Positions 33,866 through 43,937 are shown, numbered from the stretch's first letter. The stretch is DNA of 64,000 nt from Limnobacter alexandrii (GCF_005871185.1 NZ_SWKN01000007.1:124001-188000), one strand, 5' to 3'. Notes: a model not told the origin generated them from the letters alone. Made by a program: numbers and translations.

Positions 33866-36214
33866 ATGATTAAAACGCACACCCTGGGTTTTCCCAGAAT
33901 CGGTGAAAACCGTGAATTGAAATTTGCACTAGAAAGCCACTGGCGCGGCGAAACCACTGAGGAAGAACTGCGCGCCACCGCGCATGAACTACGCCTGAAG
34001 CACTGGCAGGCTCAAATTGATTCCGGGCTTGATTACATTACCGTGGGTGACTTTTCCTTTTATGATCAAATGGCAGACCACATTCAACTACTGGGCTGCG
34101 AACCTGCCCGCTTTGAATTCAAATCAGAGCAAAGCAAATTGCAGCGCTACTTCACCATGGTTCGTGGCAAATCAACAGAGAACCACAGTTGCACACATGT
34201 CCACGAAACCTGGGCACTAGAGATGACCAAGTGGTTTGATACCAACTACCACTACATGGTGCCGGAATTCACATCAAACACAGTATTTAAGGCGCATACA
34301 GCAAGCCTTGTAGAGCAAATTGAACAGGCCAAAACCTTCAACCATCCGATCAAAGTCAGTTTGATTGGTCCGCTCACATTCTTGTTTCTAGGTAAAAGCA
34401 AGCAGGCAGGTTTTGAGCCGTTTGATTTGCTCGAACAACTGCTGCCCGTGTACGGCCAAATTCTGGCCGAGCTTAAAGCAAACGGCATTGAATGGGTGCA
34501 ACTGGATGAACCCGTTCTGGGCCTGGACCTGCCCGGCAATTATCTGGCTGCATACGAACGCAGCTACTTGCAACTGAAAAGCAGCGGCGTAAAAATTTTG
34601 TTGGCTACTTATTTTTCAACCACGCAAGGGCATACCAGCCCAGTGTGCAAATTGCCGGTAGACGGTCTGCATATTGACTGCGTACGCGCTGAAGAGGACT
34701 TGCCTTTGGTATTGGACTGGCTGCCCAACTACAAAGTGTTGTCGCTCGGCTTGATCGATGGTCGCAACATCTGGAAAACTGACCTTCAGGCCGCGCTTCA
34801 CCAAATCGCCAAATGTTTTGATGCCGGCAAAGGTGAAGTATGGCTGGCACCGAGTTGCTCGCTGTTGCATGTACCTTACCGTTTCAACAACGACACCACC
34901 ATCAACCCGCTTGTAAAACCTTGGCTGGCGGGTGCCATCGAGAAACTCGAAGAACTGGAGTTGCTTAAGCAAGCCGCTAAAACGCAACTGCAAGGAAAAA
35001 CACTGACGGGTGCTTTGGCATCGCTTTGGAACGAACATCAAGCCACTGTCAAACAACGCACTCAAAGCCCGCTTCTGAACAACCCGGAAGTGAAGGCCCG
35101 CCTGGCTGCATTGGCTCCGACTGCCGACCAGCGTGGCAGCGAGTTTGCTATTCGCCAGCAGTTGCAACGCAAGCGTTTTAGCCTGCCCGCCTACCCCACT
35201 ACCACCATTGGCTCGTTTCCACAAACCAAAAACATTCGCAACTTGCGTGCACGGTTCAAGAAAAGCGAGATTGATGAAACCACTTACTGGCAACACATCA
35301 GCCAGGAAATTCGGCAAGCCATTGAGTTCCAGGAACGTATCGGCCTGGATGTGCTGGTACACGGCGAGGCAGAACGCAATGACATGGTTGAGTATTTTGG
35401 CGAGCAACTGGAAGGCTTTACTTTCTCAGCCAACGGTTGGGTACAAAGCTATGGTTCACGTTGCGTAAAGCCGCCAATTCTGTTTGGTGACGTATCTCGC
35501 CCCAAAGCAATGACAGTGGATGTAGCCCGCTTTGCCCAAAGTCTGAGTGAAAAACCTGTAAAAGGCATGCTCACAGGCCCAGTCACCATTTTGCAGTGGA
35601 GCTTCGTGCGCAACGACCAGGCCCGCGCTACAACCGCCCTGCAAATTGCGCTGGCCATACGTGATGAAGTGGCCGAACTGGAAGCTGCGGGCATCGGCAT
35701 GATTCAAATTGACGAACCAGCCTACCGCGAAGGTTTGCCTTTGCGGAAAGCACGCTGGGACGATTATTTGAACTGGGCCAGCAAAGCCTTCCGCATTTCA
35801 GCTAGCCCCGTTCGAAATGACACGCAAATTCACACGCACATGTGTTATTCCGAATTCAACGATATTCTGCCCGCCATAGCGGCCATGGATGCCGATGTCA
35901 TTACCATTGAAACCAGCCGGTCCGACATGGAACTGTTGCGTGGTTTTGGTGAATTCGATTACCCCAATGAAATTGGCCCGGGTGTCTACGACATTCACTC
36001 GCCCCGCGTACCGGCTCAGGATGAAATTGTTCGCTTGATTCGAAAAGCGGCACAGGTGATTCCACCCGAAAATCTGTGGGTGAATCCCGATTGCGGCCTG
36101 AAAACACGAGGCTGGGAAGAAACCGAGGCGGCTTTGGCTGTGATGGTGAAGGCGACACAGGTATTGCGGGACGAACTGCAAGCTAAAAACCGGTCTGAAA
36201 AAACTGCTGCATAA
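33866..36214 (+). CDS. metE: Cobalamin-independent methionine synthase
   Basis: 782 residues (E. coli MetE is 753). MIKTHTLGFPRIGENRELKF is the canonical N-terminus. The two TIM-barrel halves join near residue 420-440 (PAYPTTTIGSFPQTKNIR starts the catalytic half). Zinc ligands are seen in HMCYSEF (His, Cys), an acidic residue in the TIETSRSDMELL block (Glu) and NPDCGLKTRGW (Cys). It transfers the methyl of 5-methyltetrahydropteroyl-triglutamate to homocysteine in the cytoplasm. Regulated by the divergent MetR. The metR-metE gap is only 96 bp, too short for a cobalamin riboswitch. Confidence 0.97.
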   Translation: MIKTHTLGFPRIGENRELKFALESHWRGETTEEELRATAHELRLKHWQAQIDSGLDYITVGDFSFYDQMADHIQLLGCEPARFEFKSEQSKLQRYFTMVRGKSTENHSCTHVHETWALEMTKWFDTNYHYMVPEFTSNTVFKAHTASLVEQIEQAKTFNHPIKVSLIGPLTFLFLGKSKQAGFEPFDLLEQLLPVYGQILAELKANGIEWVQLDEPVLGLDLPGNYLAAYERSYLQLKSSGVKILLATYFSTTQGHTSPVCKLPVDGLHIDCVRAEEDLPLVLDWLPNYKVLSLGLIDGRNIWKTDLQAALHQIAKCFDAGKGEVWLAPSCSLLHVPYRFNNDTTINPLVKPWLAGAIEKLEELELLKQAAKTQLQGKTLTGALASLWNEHQATVKQRTQSPLLNNPEVKARLAALAPTADQRGSEFAIRQQLQRKRFSLPAYPTTTIGSFPQTKNIRNLRARFKKSEIDETTYWQHISQEIRQAIEFQERIGLDVLVHGEAERNDMVEYFGEQLEGFTFSANGWVQSYGSRCVKPPILFGDVSRPKAMTVDVARFAQSLSEKPVKGMLTGPVTILQWSFVRNDQARATTALQIALAIRDEVAELEAAGIGMIQIDEPAYREGLPLRKARWDDYLNWASKAFRISASPVRNDTQIHTHMCYSEFNDILPAIAAMDADVITIETSRSDMELLRGFGEFDYPNEIGPGVYDIHSPRVPAQDEIVRLIRKAAQVIPPENLWVNPDCGLKTRGWEETEAALAVMVKATQVLRDELQAKNRSEKTAA

Positions 36215-36225
36215 TTGCTGCACAG

Positions 36226-36281
36226 GGGGTTAAAAACCCCGTGGGCACGGGAAAATAGGACTAAGAACACCTATTTTCCCG
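36226..36281 (+). terminator. Tandem hairpins between metE and the thiolase
   Basis: A small GGGGTT-AAA-AACCCC hairpin (36226-36240) is followed by CGGGAAAATAGG/CCTATTTTCCCG, a perfect 12-bp stem (36248-36259 with 36270-36281) and a 10-nt loop. The second stem ends at the first base of the thiolase Shine-Dalgarno GGAG. There is no long U-tract after either, so termination is uncertain; it could also affect thiolase translation. Confidence 0.5.
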
Positions 36282-36294
36282 GAGATCCCAAACC

Positions 36295-37488
36295 ATGAAG
36301 CACGACCCCATCGTGATCGTATCGGCCGCCCGCACCCCCATGGGTGGCTTTCAGGGCAGCATGTCTGGTTTCACCGCCAGCGAACTGGGCGCACACGCCA
36401 TTCAACAAGCCGTGCTGCGTGCCGGGCACCCCACCCTTTCTGAAAAAGTAGATGAAGTGATCATGGGCTGCGTGCTGCCAGCGGGACAAGGTCAGGCCCC
36501 TGCCCGCCAGGCCGCGCTTACTGCAGGTTTGCCATTGAGCAGCGCCTGCACCACCATCAACAAAATGTGCGGCTCTGGCATGAAAGCAATCATGATGGCA
36601 CACGACAGCCTGTTGGCTGGCAGTACCCAGGTTGCCGTGGCGGGCGGCATGGAAAGCATGAGCAATGCCCCCTACCTTCTACCCAAAGCCCGTGGCGGTA
36701 TGCGCATGGGGCACGGGCAAGTGATGGACCACATGTTTCTCGATGGCCTTGAAGACGCCTACGAAAAAGGCCGTTTGATGGGTACCTTTGCCGAAGAATG
36801 CGCAGACCAATACAGCTTTACCCGCCAAGCGCAGGACGAATTCGCCATTCGATCCTTGGCACGCGCCAAAGAAGCCACAGAAAATGGCAGTTTTCAATGG
36901 GAAATCGCGCCCATTGAAGTGGCCAGCCGCAAAGGCACTGAATTGATTGGCTCGGACGAGCAACCTATGAAAGCCGACCCGGCCAAAGTGCCCACCCTGA
37001 AACCCGCCTTTCGTCGCGAGGGTGGTACGGTGACAGCTGCCAACAGCTCTTCCATTTCCGATGGCGCAGCCGCTGTGGTCATGATGAAACAAAGCCAGGC
37101 AGAAAAGCTGGGCATCAAACCTTTGGCGCGCATACTGGGGCACAGTACCCACGCGCAAAAGCCAAGTTTGTTTACCACCGCGCCGGTTGGTGCGTTACAA
37201 CGCCTGTTTGAGAAAACCGGGCTAAATGCTGCACAGGTGGATTTGTTTGAAATCAACGAAGCATTCGCGGTGGTGACCATGGCCGCCATGGTGGATTTGA
37301 ACCTGTCCGCTGACAAAGTGAATATTCATGGCGGTGCTTGCGCCTTGGGCCATCCGATTGGTGCCAGTGGAGCCCGAATTGTGTGTACCTTGATTGGCGC
37401 CCTGAAAAAAACCAATGGAAAAATTGGTGTGGCCAGTTTGTGCATTGGCGGCGGTGAGGCCACAGCACTGGCCATTGAACTGATCTAA
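36295..37488 (+). CDS. Acetyl-CoA C-acetyltransferase (thiolase)
   Basis: 397 residues; ATG at 36295 with GGAG 10 nt upstream. INKMCGSGMKAIMMAHDSL holds the acyl-accepting Cys (about 92), NEAFAVV the Asn-Glu pair, CALGHPIGASGARI the His (about 352) and CIGGGEATAL the second Cys (about 382). It condenses two acetyl-CoA or cleaves acetoacetyl-CoA. The type (PhaA/AtoB-like biosynthetic versus degradative) is not decidable, since no phaB or polyhydroxyalkanoate synthase gene is adjacent. Confidence 0.95.
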   Translation: MKHDPIVIVSAARTPMGGFQGSMSGFTASELGAHAIQQAVLRAGHPTLSEKVDEVIMGCVLPAGQGQAPARQAALTAGLPLSSACTTINKMCGSGMKAIMMAHDSLLAGSTQVAVAGGMESMSNAPYLLPKARGGMRMGHGQVMDHMFLDGLEDAYEKGRLMGTFAEECADQYSFTRQAQDEFAIRSLARAKEATENGSFQWEIAPIEVASRKGTELIGSDEQPMKADPAKVPTLKPAFRREGGTVTAANSSSISDGAAAVVMMKQSQAEKLGIKPLARILGHSTHAQKPSLFTTAPVGALQRLFEKTGLNAAQVDLFEINEAFAVVTMAAMVDLNLSADKVNIHGGACALGHPIGASGARIVCTLIGALKKTNGKIGVASLCIGGGEATALAIELI

Positions 37489-37505
37489 ATACAACGAGAG
37501 ATAAA

Positions 37506-39266
37506 ATGGAAAGTGTTGTTTACTTTTTGCTGGCGGCAGCACTGGCCGTGCCTCTGTTCAAGAAACTGGGACTGGGTGCGATTCTTGGCTATCTCGCTGC
37601 CGGAGTAGTGATCGGTCCACAAGTATTGGGGCTGATTGATGACCCGGAAAAAGTACTGCACTTCTCTGAAATTGGCGTCATCTTGCTGCTGTTCGTCATC
37701 GGCCTGGAACTGGAGCCCGCCAAGCTTTGGGCCATGCGCGCCAAGGTGCTGCTATTGGGTTCGGGCCAATTGTTCATCACTGCTGGCGTCATCTATGGTG
37801 TGCTTGCCTTCCTGTTCGAGATGAACAGCAATACTGCATTGGTGATTGCATTGGCCTTGGGCCTCTCGTCTACTGCATTTGCCATTCAACTTATGGCCGA
37901 CAAAGGCATACTGGGCAATGAAGACGGCAGGCGCGGTTTCTCCATGCTGCTGTTTCAAGACTTGGCAGTAGTCCCAATTTTGTTCGCTGTGCAGGCGTTG
38001 GCACCCGTTGAACCCGACACCGACCCAGGCCAGTGGTGGCTGGCACCCGCAGCCATTCTGGGCTTGATTGTGTTTGCGCGTTACCTGATTAACCCCGCCT
38101 TGCAGTTTATGTCTCGCTACGGTGGCCGGGAAATCATGACCGTGGTGGCCCTGCTGATTGTGCTGGGCGCTGCTGTGGTAATGGAACATGCCAACCTGTC
38201 CATGGGGCTGGGTGCTTTCATGGCGGGCATGATGTTGGCCAATTCCTCGTTTCGCCATCAACTGGAAGCTGACGTTGAGCCCTTCAAAGGCCTAAGCCTT
38301 GGCCTGTTTTTCATCTCGATTGGCATGACCCTGAATTTTGGCCTACTGGTTGAATCTCCATTGACAGTGTTGTTTGGCACTTTGGGCCTGATGTCATTGA
38401 AAGCGCTGATCATCGTCGGATTGGTGATGCTTGCCGGGGTTCCTTTCCCACGCGGCCTGATGCTGGGTTTGATGCTGTGTCAGGGTGGTGAATTCGGTTT
38501 TGTGATCATGGCGCAAGCCATGGAACTCCGCCTGCTGGGTGAAGGCACTTCCGGCATGGTCAATTTGATCATCGGCATTTCAATGGCGCTAACCGCACCT
38601 GCGGTGTTGTGGTTTGAGAAATTCACCGACAAGCAAATTGCCAAAGCACCCGAAAATGTTGAAAAATTCGACTCGAGTGAATCCGAAGCGCTTATTCTGG
38701 GATTTGGTCGTTTTGGGCAGGTCACTGGTCGTATTCTTGCAGCCAACCAAATTCATTTCACGGCACTGGACAAGAATGCCGAACACATAGAATTTGTAAA
38801 AAAATTCGGCAATCAAGTGTATTACGGCGATGCTTCGCGGGGCGAGGTACTTGAAGCAGCCGGAATTGGAAAGGTTCGTACCGTAATTGTGGCAATCGAT
38901 GATCCACAAATGTCGCAGGCCATCGTGGAATTCATTGTTCACCACTACCCAAAAATAACCATCATCGCTCGCGCGCACAATCGAAATGATTACCTTGCAT
39001 TGAAGGCGGCTGGTGCCCATTCTGTGGTACGAGAACTATTTGCGGGGGCACTGGAAGCCGCCACTGAGGCACTGCATGCGCTGGGCTATAGCGATGGCCA
39101 GGCCATGCAAAAAGCAGAAACTTTCAAGCAACACGATGAGAACCTGCTGAACAAGCAAGCCAAGGTACTCGGTGATAGCGAGAAAGTGATTGAAATAGGC
39201 CGGCAGGGTCGTGAAGAACTTGAGGCCATATTCCAGCAAGATCAACGGGCAGCCAACAGAAGCTAA
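37506..39266 (+). CDS. CPA2 cation:proton antiporter with TrkA-N domain (KefB/C-like)
   Basis: 586 residues. About twelve membrane segments fill residues 1-380, with GYLAAGVVIGPQ near residue 30 and the LLFQDLAVVPI segment containing the family Gln-Asp motif at about 155. Residues 395-515 form a Rossmann TrkA-N (RCK) domain starting ALILGFGRFGQVTGRILAAN, which binds NAD(H) or a nucleotide and gates transport. It exchanges K+ or Na+ for protons. No KefF/KefG ancillary gene is present. It ends 2 bp before the mechanosensitive channel gene, so the two are translationally linked. Confidence 0.93.
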   Translation: MESVVYFLLAAALAVPLFKKLGLGAILGYLAAGVVIGPQVLGLIDDPEKVLHFSEIGVILLLFVIGLELEPAKLWAMRAKVLLLGSGQLFITAGVIYGVLAFLFEMNSNTALVIALALGLSSTAFAIQLMADKGILGNEDGRRGFSMLLFQDLAVVPILFAVQALAPVEPDTDPGQWWLAPAAILGLIVFARYLINPALQFMSRYGGREIMTVVALLIVLGAAVVMEHANLSMGLGAFMAGMMLANSSFRHQLEADVEPFKGLSLGLFFISIGMTLNFGLLVESPLTVLFGTLGLMSLKALIIVGLVMLAGVPFPRGLMLGLMLCQGGEFGFVIMAQAMELRLLGEGTSGMVNLIIGISMALTAPAVLWFEKFTDKQIAKAPENVEKFDSSESEALILGFGRFGQVTGRILAANQIHFTALDKNAEHIEFVKKFGNQVYYGDASRGEVLEAAGIGKVRTVIVAIDDPQMSQAIVEFIVHHYPKITIIARAHNRNDYLALKAAGAHSVVRELFAGALEAATEALHALGYSDGQAMQKAETFKQHDENLLNKQAKVLGDSEKVIEIGRQGREELEAIFQQDQRAANRS

Positions 39267-39268
39267 CA

Positions 39269-40168
39269 ATGGAAATTATTCAATTTTTCAAAGACCTTGA
39301 ACCCACGGTTGAACAGGTTTTCAATTTTCTGGAAGGTCGGTTGGGCAAACTGATTTTGTCGGTTGCGTTAATTATGCTGGCCACCACCATCAACCGCTTC
39401 ATGCATTGGCGATTGTTGCGGGAGACCAATGCCTCAGCACCACAAACCGGCAATGTGCGAGCCACATGGGTTCGGCGCAAGAACATCGTGTGGGTTACAG
39501 CCCTGTTACTGGTACTGGCTTTGTGGTCTGGTCAAATCACGGGTTTCCTGATTTCCCTGGCAGCCATCGGTGGTGCGCTGTTGATTGTCAGCAAGGAATT
39601 CATCTTGTGTCTGTGGGGTGCGCTGGTCATTTCCTTGAACAAAAGCCTTCGAATTGGAAGCACCATTGAAGTTGGAGAATTCACAGGGCAGTTGGTGAAT
39701 ACTGGTTTCGTGACTTTCGAGCTGGCTGAAATCGGTCCATCCAAAAAGCAAACTGGCCGCCTCCTCTCCTTGCCCAACAGTCTGGTGTTTACACAGGCGA
39801 TGAAAAACCTTTCGGTGTACGGCTCGTATGGCATACACCTGATCGATTTTAATTTCGACAAATCCGTGAAAATTCAGGCTGCTGAATCGCTTGCGCTTAA
39901 ATTGGCCAATGAGGCAGGCAAACACTGGATAGAGGAAGCCGAGCGTCATTTCTCGGCTGTTGAACGTGACAACTTCGTGGATTTGCCCAAGGCCAGGCCT
40001 GAAGTATTCTGGGCCAGCGTAGACGAAAAATGCCTGCGCATGACGCTGCGCTTTGCCTGCCCTTTGAACAAGCGGGGGCAACTCGAAAAGTCAATTGTGA
40101 AACGATTCTGGGTTGAGTACAGCGAACTAAATACGGTTCAGCAAGAAACGACCTCCAGCGCAGCTTGA
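39269..40168 (+). CDS. MscS-family mechanosensitive channel-like protein
   Basis: 299 residues. Three hydrophobic segments (about 28-48, 72-90, 95-118) are followed by LNKSLRIGSTIEVGEFTGQL, the start of the MscS beta domain, and LLSLPNSLVFTQAMKN, the typical MscS segment ending the beta domain. It likely opens on membrane tension or regulates ion leak. Starts 2 bp after the antiporter stop, so osmotic/ion balance is the shared theme. The last 31 bp overlap the end of the convergent EAL gene. Confidence 0.88.
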   Translation: MEIIQFFKDLEPTVEQVFNFLEGRLGKLILSVALIMLATTINRFMHWRLLRETNASAPQTGNVRATWVRRKNIVWVTALLLVLALWSGQITGFLISLAAIGGALLIVSKEFILCLWGALVISLNKSLRIGSTIEVGEFTGQLVNTGFVTFELAEIGPSKKQTGRLLSLPNSLVFTQAMKNLSVYGSYGIHLIDFNFDKSVKIQAAESLALKLANEAGKHWIEEAERHFSAVERDNFVDLPKARPEVFWASVDEKCLRMTLRFACPLNKRGQLEKSIVKRFWVEYSELNTVQQETTSSAA

Positions 40169-43035
40169 ATCATTTTTGCCCGGCCTTGGTCGGGCATCAA
40201 TTCCAAGGTGCTGCTTAAATTCAGGAAGTCTTCGCACTCCACAGCAGGCGATACCAGATAGCCTTGAACGTAGTCCACCCCCAGCTCTCTGACCTCTCGC
40301 AGGGTGTGTAAATCTTCCACCCATTCAGCCACACATTTGCAACCAAGGTCGTGAGCCAGACCCACAATTGCAGTGATCACGGCGTGGCTTTCTGTGCTGT
40401 GACAAATGTTTTTCACGATAGACCCATCGATCTTGATTACATCGGCATGCAGGTCCATTGCGTACCTGAAGTTGCTGTACCCGGCACCAAAATCATCCAG
40501 GGCAATACGTACACCCAACCCACGCACCTGCTCAATAAAGTTCTGCACAGCCTGCAGATTGATCACGGAACCTACCTCTGTAATTTCGAGGCACAGTTTT
40601 GATGCATGACGTTGATGCGCCCTGATCAAGGCCAATGTATCTTGAAGAAAAATTTCATCATTCAAAGATCCCGGTGACACATTAATGCTTATCACACCCA
40701 ACTTGCGCAATTCATCGGAGTGTTCATCCAGAAAGTCCAGTGTTTGGCTCAACACCCAATTGTCCAGAAACGCGGTGTGCCCGCCCCTTTCGCAAGCTTC
40801 AATCAGAAATCCGGCAGAATTCAGTTTGCCGTTGTCGCCCTTTATTCTCAATAAAGCCTCTGCATAAAGTGGGCCATCATGCTGGCTCAAAGCCAGAATG
40901 GGCTGCCAGGCCAAAGTCAATCCTGCTGGCAATTTTTGGTCATCCAGTCGCCGTATGGTTCTGGATTGATCAAGCAAACTACGGGTCTGGTTTTGCTCAA
41001 AAACCACGCGCTCAATGCTGCCGTTGCGCTTGGCTCTCGATTTGGACTCGCGCATGGACGTTTCAACTGTTTCCATCACGTCCAGCACATTGTCGACAAG
41101 CCCTTGAAACACCAGGGTAGCCAACACCGCCGTTTGAATACTTCGCCCTTCGAATTGAAAAGGTACGGTGTCCAGCCTGTGCAAAAATGCGTTAAAAGCC
41201 TCTTCGGCTCGAGCTGTGTCATTTTGGTGAATCATCACTGCAAATTGATCGACATGAAGACGTGCAATTTCGCCATGCGCGTTCATGTGCCGGTAAAGCT
41301 CGGTATGAAACGCTTGCAACAACTGATCTGAAACTGCCACACCGTAGGCACTAATCAAACGTGAGAACTGTTGAATATCCACACAGAAAAAAGTAAAGCA
41401 TGCAGCGCGTTTGTTTAACTTGTTGTGAATGATGTTTTGCAATCCTCTTCGATTCAACGCACCAGTCAATTCATCGTGTGTAGCCTGATACTGCAAAGCC
41501 AATTCTCTGTCCTTTCTTACTGTGAAATCTGCGACAACACCGACAAGTTCTTGATGATCCCGACTAAGCACCAACTCGTACCATCGGGTTTGTCCATCGC
41601 CAACCACCACAGGCAATTCGCGCCGAGAGGACTTGCCAGGCACTTCAAGCAGATTAAACAGAGCGGCAAGTCGTTGTGGCTGAAGAAAATCAAGCGTTGG
41701 TTTGCCGTTCTGATTCAAAAACAGATCGGTAAACTGTTTGTTGAAATTGAGCAGTTCTCCCCGGCGAGTACAAGTGAACATTGCGGAAGGCGCAATATCA
41801 AACACTCTCTCGAGGCGCTCGTGGGCCTGCCTGACTTCCCGGGCTGCGAGTTGCTGCTGCCATTGTGCCTTTCTTAAAAACTCGGCCAAGGCAACACCAG
41901 TCATGACACTGGCCAGCACGGTGACAGAAGCACTGTTGAAATATTGGAGTAGAAATCGTTGATCAAACCAGGCCGACAACACTTCTGCCACCGCACCTGT
42001 CAGAGAAATCAGAATGGCGGCCAGATAGTAAATGGCCACCCTGTCGCGCTTTTCCAGAAAGTTCTGAATCACCACCCAGGCGACCACAAATGCGGCCACC
42101 AGACTCATCGGCCAGAACAACTCAAGAAAAGTTCGATACGGAGAAAACAGTGCCAGCACCGTCAGAATGACACTGGCGCATTGTAAAGCTCGCAAAACAC
42201 CAAGCCATGACTCGCGACGAATGTTGTCAAAAAGATGCCATACGATTAAAACTGTGGAAGTGAAATACATGGCCAGCGCCAACATGCGAGCCCGCATGAG
42301 CGGCTCTGATTCCAGCTCGAAACCGAAAATCGAATGGTCCCAACCCTCGGACAAAGCCACAAGTCGAAGACTTGCAAACAACCAGAAGCCATAGCAAATG
42401 AACAAGGTACTTCTTGTCATGAAAGCAGCCACAGCCACCATGCCGATCATGAGATAAAGAACACCTTCCAGAAAGCTCTGGCGTCGTTCAGCAATAAAAA
42501 TGGATTCGTTGAAATCGGGGGCACTCTGAAGACCCAATTCAAGGCTTGCCGGTCCCACAAATTGGAACTGGCAAATTATTCCCCGCAGATTGCCTTGCCC
42601 CTGAAGGTTTGCTGACACAACGCGCCCCTGATTGACCTCCAGATTAATTTCCTGCAGTGTTCCTTCTTGCAGGCTGAGCCAGCAACTGGATTGCACCAAG
42701 TGCCTTGAGCGAAAAAGAATATGTTCATACTGTTGAGCCGTCGAGGACGGCAGACTGGCATATATCCAGTAAGGCGTTTCCTCCAAATGAGTGCGCAACA
42801 CCTGGCGTTGTGGTTCACTTTTCAATCGATGCAACACATTGAACAAATTGCCGTGTGCCTGCTCTTGAGGAATACTTGCGAAACCCAGGGGCAGCTCATG
42901 CGGCGTATTCTTGTCAAGCACCGAAAGGTTTACAAAAGCCACCAGCAAGAACAACCCTAGCAAGATCAATGACAACAAGGGCGTCAAGGGTGTTTTCTGA
43001 AATGAATCTGCGACAGCAGTGTGCATAGACATCAT
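40138..43035 (-). CDS. Membrane 7TMR-DISM / PAS / degenerate GGDEF / EAL protein
   Basis: 965 residues. One N-terminal helix (about 18-40) leads to a periplasmic ligand-binding-like domain (about 45-185), then seven membrane helices (about 190-385) of the 7TMR-DISM type, a coiled stretch, a PAS domain (about 405-510), a GGDEF-like domain (about 530-690) and an EAL domain (about 700-945). The GGDEF active site is replaced by LHVDQ (593-597), so cyclase activity is unlikely. The EAL domain keeps EALLR (726), NVS, EIT, DDFGAGYSN, the Lys of IKID, AEWVED and QGY, so it should hydrolyse c-di-GMP. The start ATG overlaps the FeeM-like stop by 4 bp. Confidence 0.92.
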   Translation of the reverse strand: MMSMHTAVADSFQKTPLTPLLSLILLGLFLLVAFVNLSVLDKNTPHELPLGFASIPQEQAHGNLFNVLHRLKSEPQRQVLRTHLEETPYWIYASLPSSTAQQYEHILFRSRHLVQSSCWLSLQEGTLQEINLEVNQGRVVSANLQGQGNLRGIICQFQFVGPASLELGLQSAPDFNESIFIAERRQSFLEGVLYLMIGMVAVAAFMTRSTLFICYGFWLFASLRLVALSEGWDHSIFGFELESEPLMRARMLALAMYFTSTVLIVWHLFDNIRRESWLGVLRALQCASVILTVLALFSPYRTFLELFWPMSLVAAFVVAWVVIQNFLEKRDRVAIYYLAAILISLTGAVAEVLSAWFDQRFLLQYFNSASVTVLASVMTGVALAEFLRKAQWQQQLAAREVRQAHERLERVFDIAPSAMFTCTRRGELLNFNKQFTDLFLNQNGKPTLDFLQPQRLAALFNLLEVPGKSSRRELPVVVGDGQTRWYELVLSRDHQELVGVVADFTVRKDRELALQYQATHDELTGALNRRGLQNIIHNKLNKRAACFTFFCVDIQQFSRLISAYGVAVSDQLLQAFHTELYRHMNAHGEIARLHVDQFAVMIHQNDTARAEEAFNAFLHRLDTVPFQFEGRSIQTAVLATLVFQGLVDNVLDVMETVETSMRESKSRAKRNGSIERVVFEQNQTRSLLDQSRTIRRLDDQKLPAGLTLAWQPILALSQHDGPLYAEALLRIKGDNGKLNSAGFLIEACERGGHTAFLDNWVLSQTLDFLDEHSDELRKLGVISINVSPGSLNDEIFLQDTLALIRAHQRHASKLCLEITEVGSVINLQAVQNFIEQVRGLGVRIALDDFGAGYSNFRYAMDLHADVIKIDGSIVKNICHSTESHAVITAIVGLAHDLGCKCVAEWVEDLHTLREVRELGVDYVQGYLVSPAVECEDFLNLSSTLELMPDQGRAKMIQAALEVVSC

Positions 43036-43745
43036 CCAATTGAACTCAATCTGCTTTGTGTTTCCAGTTCCAAAGTTCGCATCTGGATGTTTTGCAACAA
43101 ATCAGGATGAATATTTGAGAAGTACACGGAATGCAGGGGGTTGGCACTTAACAGCCAACGGGCCTCGATCTGGAATACATCGAACCAGAGTATTCGGTGG
43201 GGAATCATGCCAATGTGTTTCATGGCGACAAACTCATCGGGTTGCAGCACATCCTCCAGTTCAAAGCGACGGTACTGACGATCTACGGGGAAGCGCACGC
43301 AGAGAAAGCATCGCTCCACCGCATTTGCACGGCTATACCAATAAGCTGCCTTAATCAGCATCAGCCTCAATGCAAGTCCGTTTGAACGCGCAGGTATGGC
43401 CAACCTCGATATTTCGGCAATTCGTCCACTCTTCAGGGCTTTGGGCAATACATACGAGTCCTCAAGGCGAAGTGGCTGCTGCTTTGCTATTTGAACCCTG
43501 ACCGTACCAATGCAACTGCCGTCCAGTTTGGAGTATGCCAAGAGCACTGCAGAGTCAGCATGGCGGTCATCGTCATCAGGTAAGGCGAGCTTTTCTCCAA
43601 GCAAAGGCAAGTGTTTGCCGTAAGCAAGTTGGCGAGCATTGGCGGCGAGCTCCAGGTCGCGATCATTTTGTGCAAGGGCAATCCAGAAAGGCAGTAATTG
43701 TGAGGTTGAATCAGACAGGAAATTGATCGCTGAGAGCGTGGACAT
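43032..43745 (-). CDS. N-acyl amino acid synthase FeeM-like (GNAT fold)
   Basis: 237 residues; ATG at 43745 with GGAG 6 nt upstream. The GTVRVQIAKQQPLRLEDSYV segment and IAEISRLAIPARS (about 113-125) match the FeeM N-acyl amino acid synthase family, which is structurally related to autoinducer synthases and loads acyl chains from acyl carrier protein onto amino acids. The N-terminal ANARQLAYGKHLPLLG is the matching substrate-binding region. The stop overlaps the start of the 7TM-EAL gene (ATGA), so both products are made together. Confidence 0.85.
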   Translation of the reverse strand: MSTLSAINFLSDSTSQLLPFWIALAQNDRDLELAANARQLAYGKHLPLLGEKLALPDDDDRHADSAVLLAYSKLDGSCIGTVRVQIAKQQPLRLEDSYVLPKALKSGRIAEISRLAIPARSNGLALRLMLIKAAYWYSRANAVERCFLCVRFPVDRQYRRFELEDVLQPDEFVAMKHIGMIPHRILWFDVFQIEARWLLSANPLHSVYFSNIHPDLLQNIQMRTLELETQSRLSSIG

Positions 43746-43937
43746 TGGATTCTCCGAAGTATGGACTCACCTTAAATATTTCACATCCAATTTGCGTCCC
43801 CCCGATCGGGTTAAAGCTCCGGTCACCCCCCATCACCCTTAGGGCCTACAAATAATCGCTATTCGGAATATCGATACAAGGTTTATTGAGTGTGAGAGAA
43901 TCTTGCAAAACACAATTAATTCAGGAGACGCGACGCA

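Noticed and set aside
34616-35407. Long minus-strand reading inside metE
   Set aside because: Antisense of a conserved metE region with no recognisable protein features.
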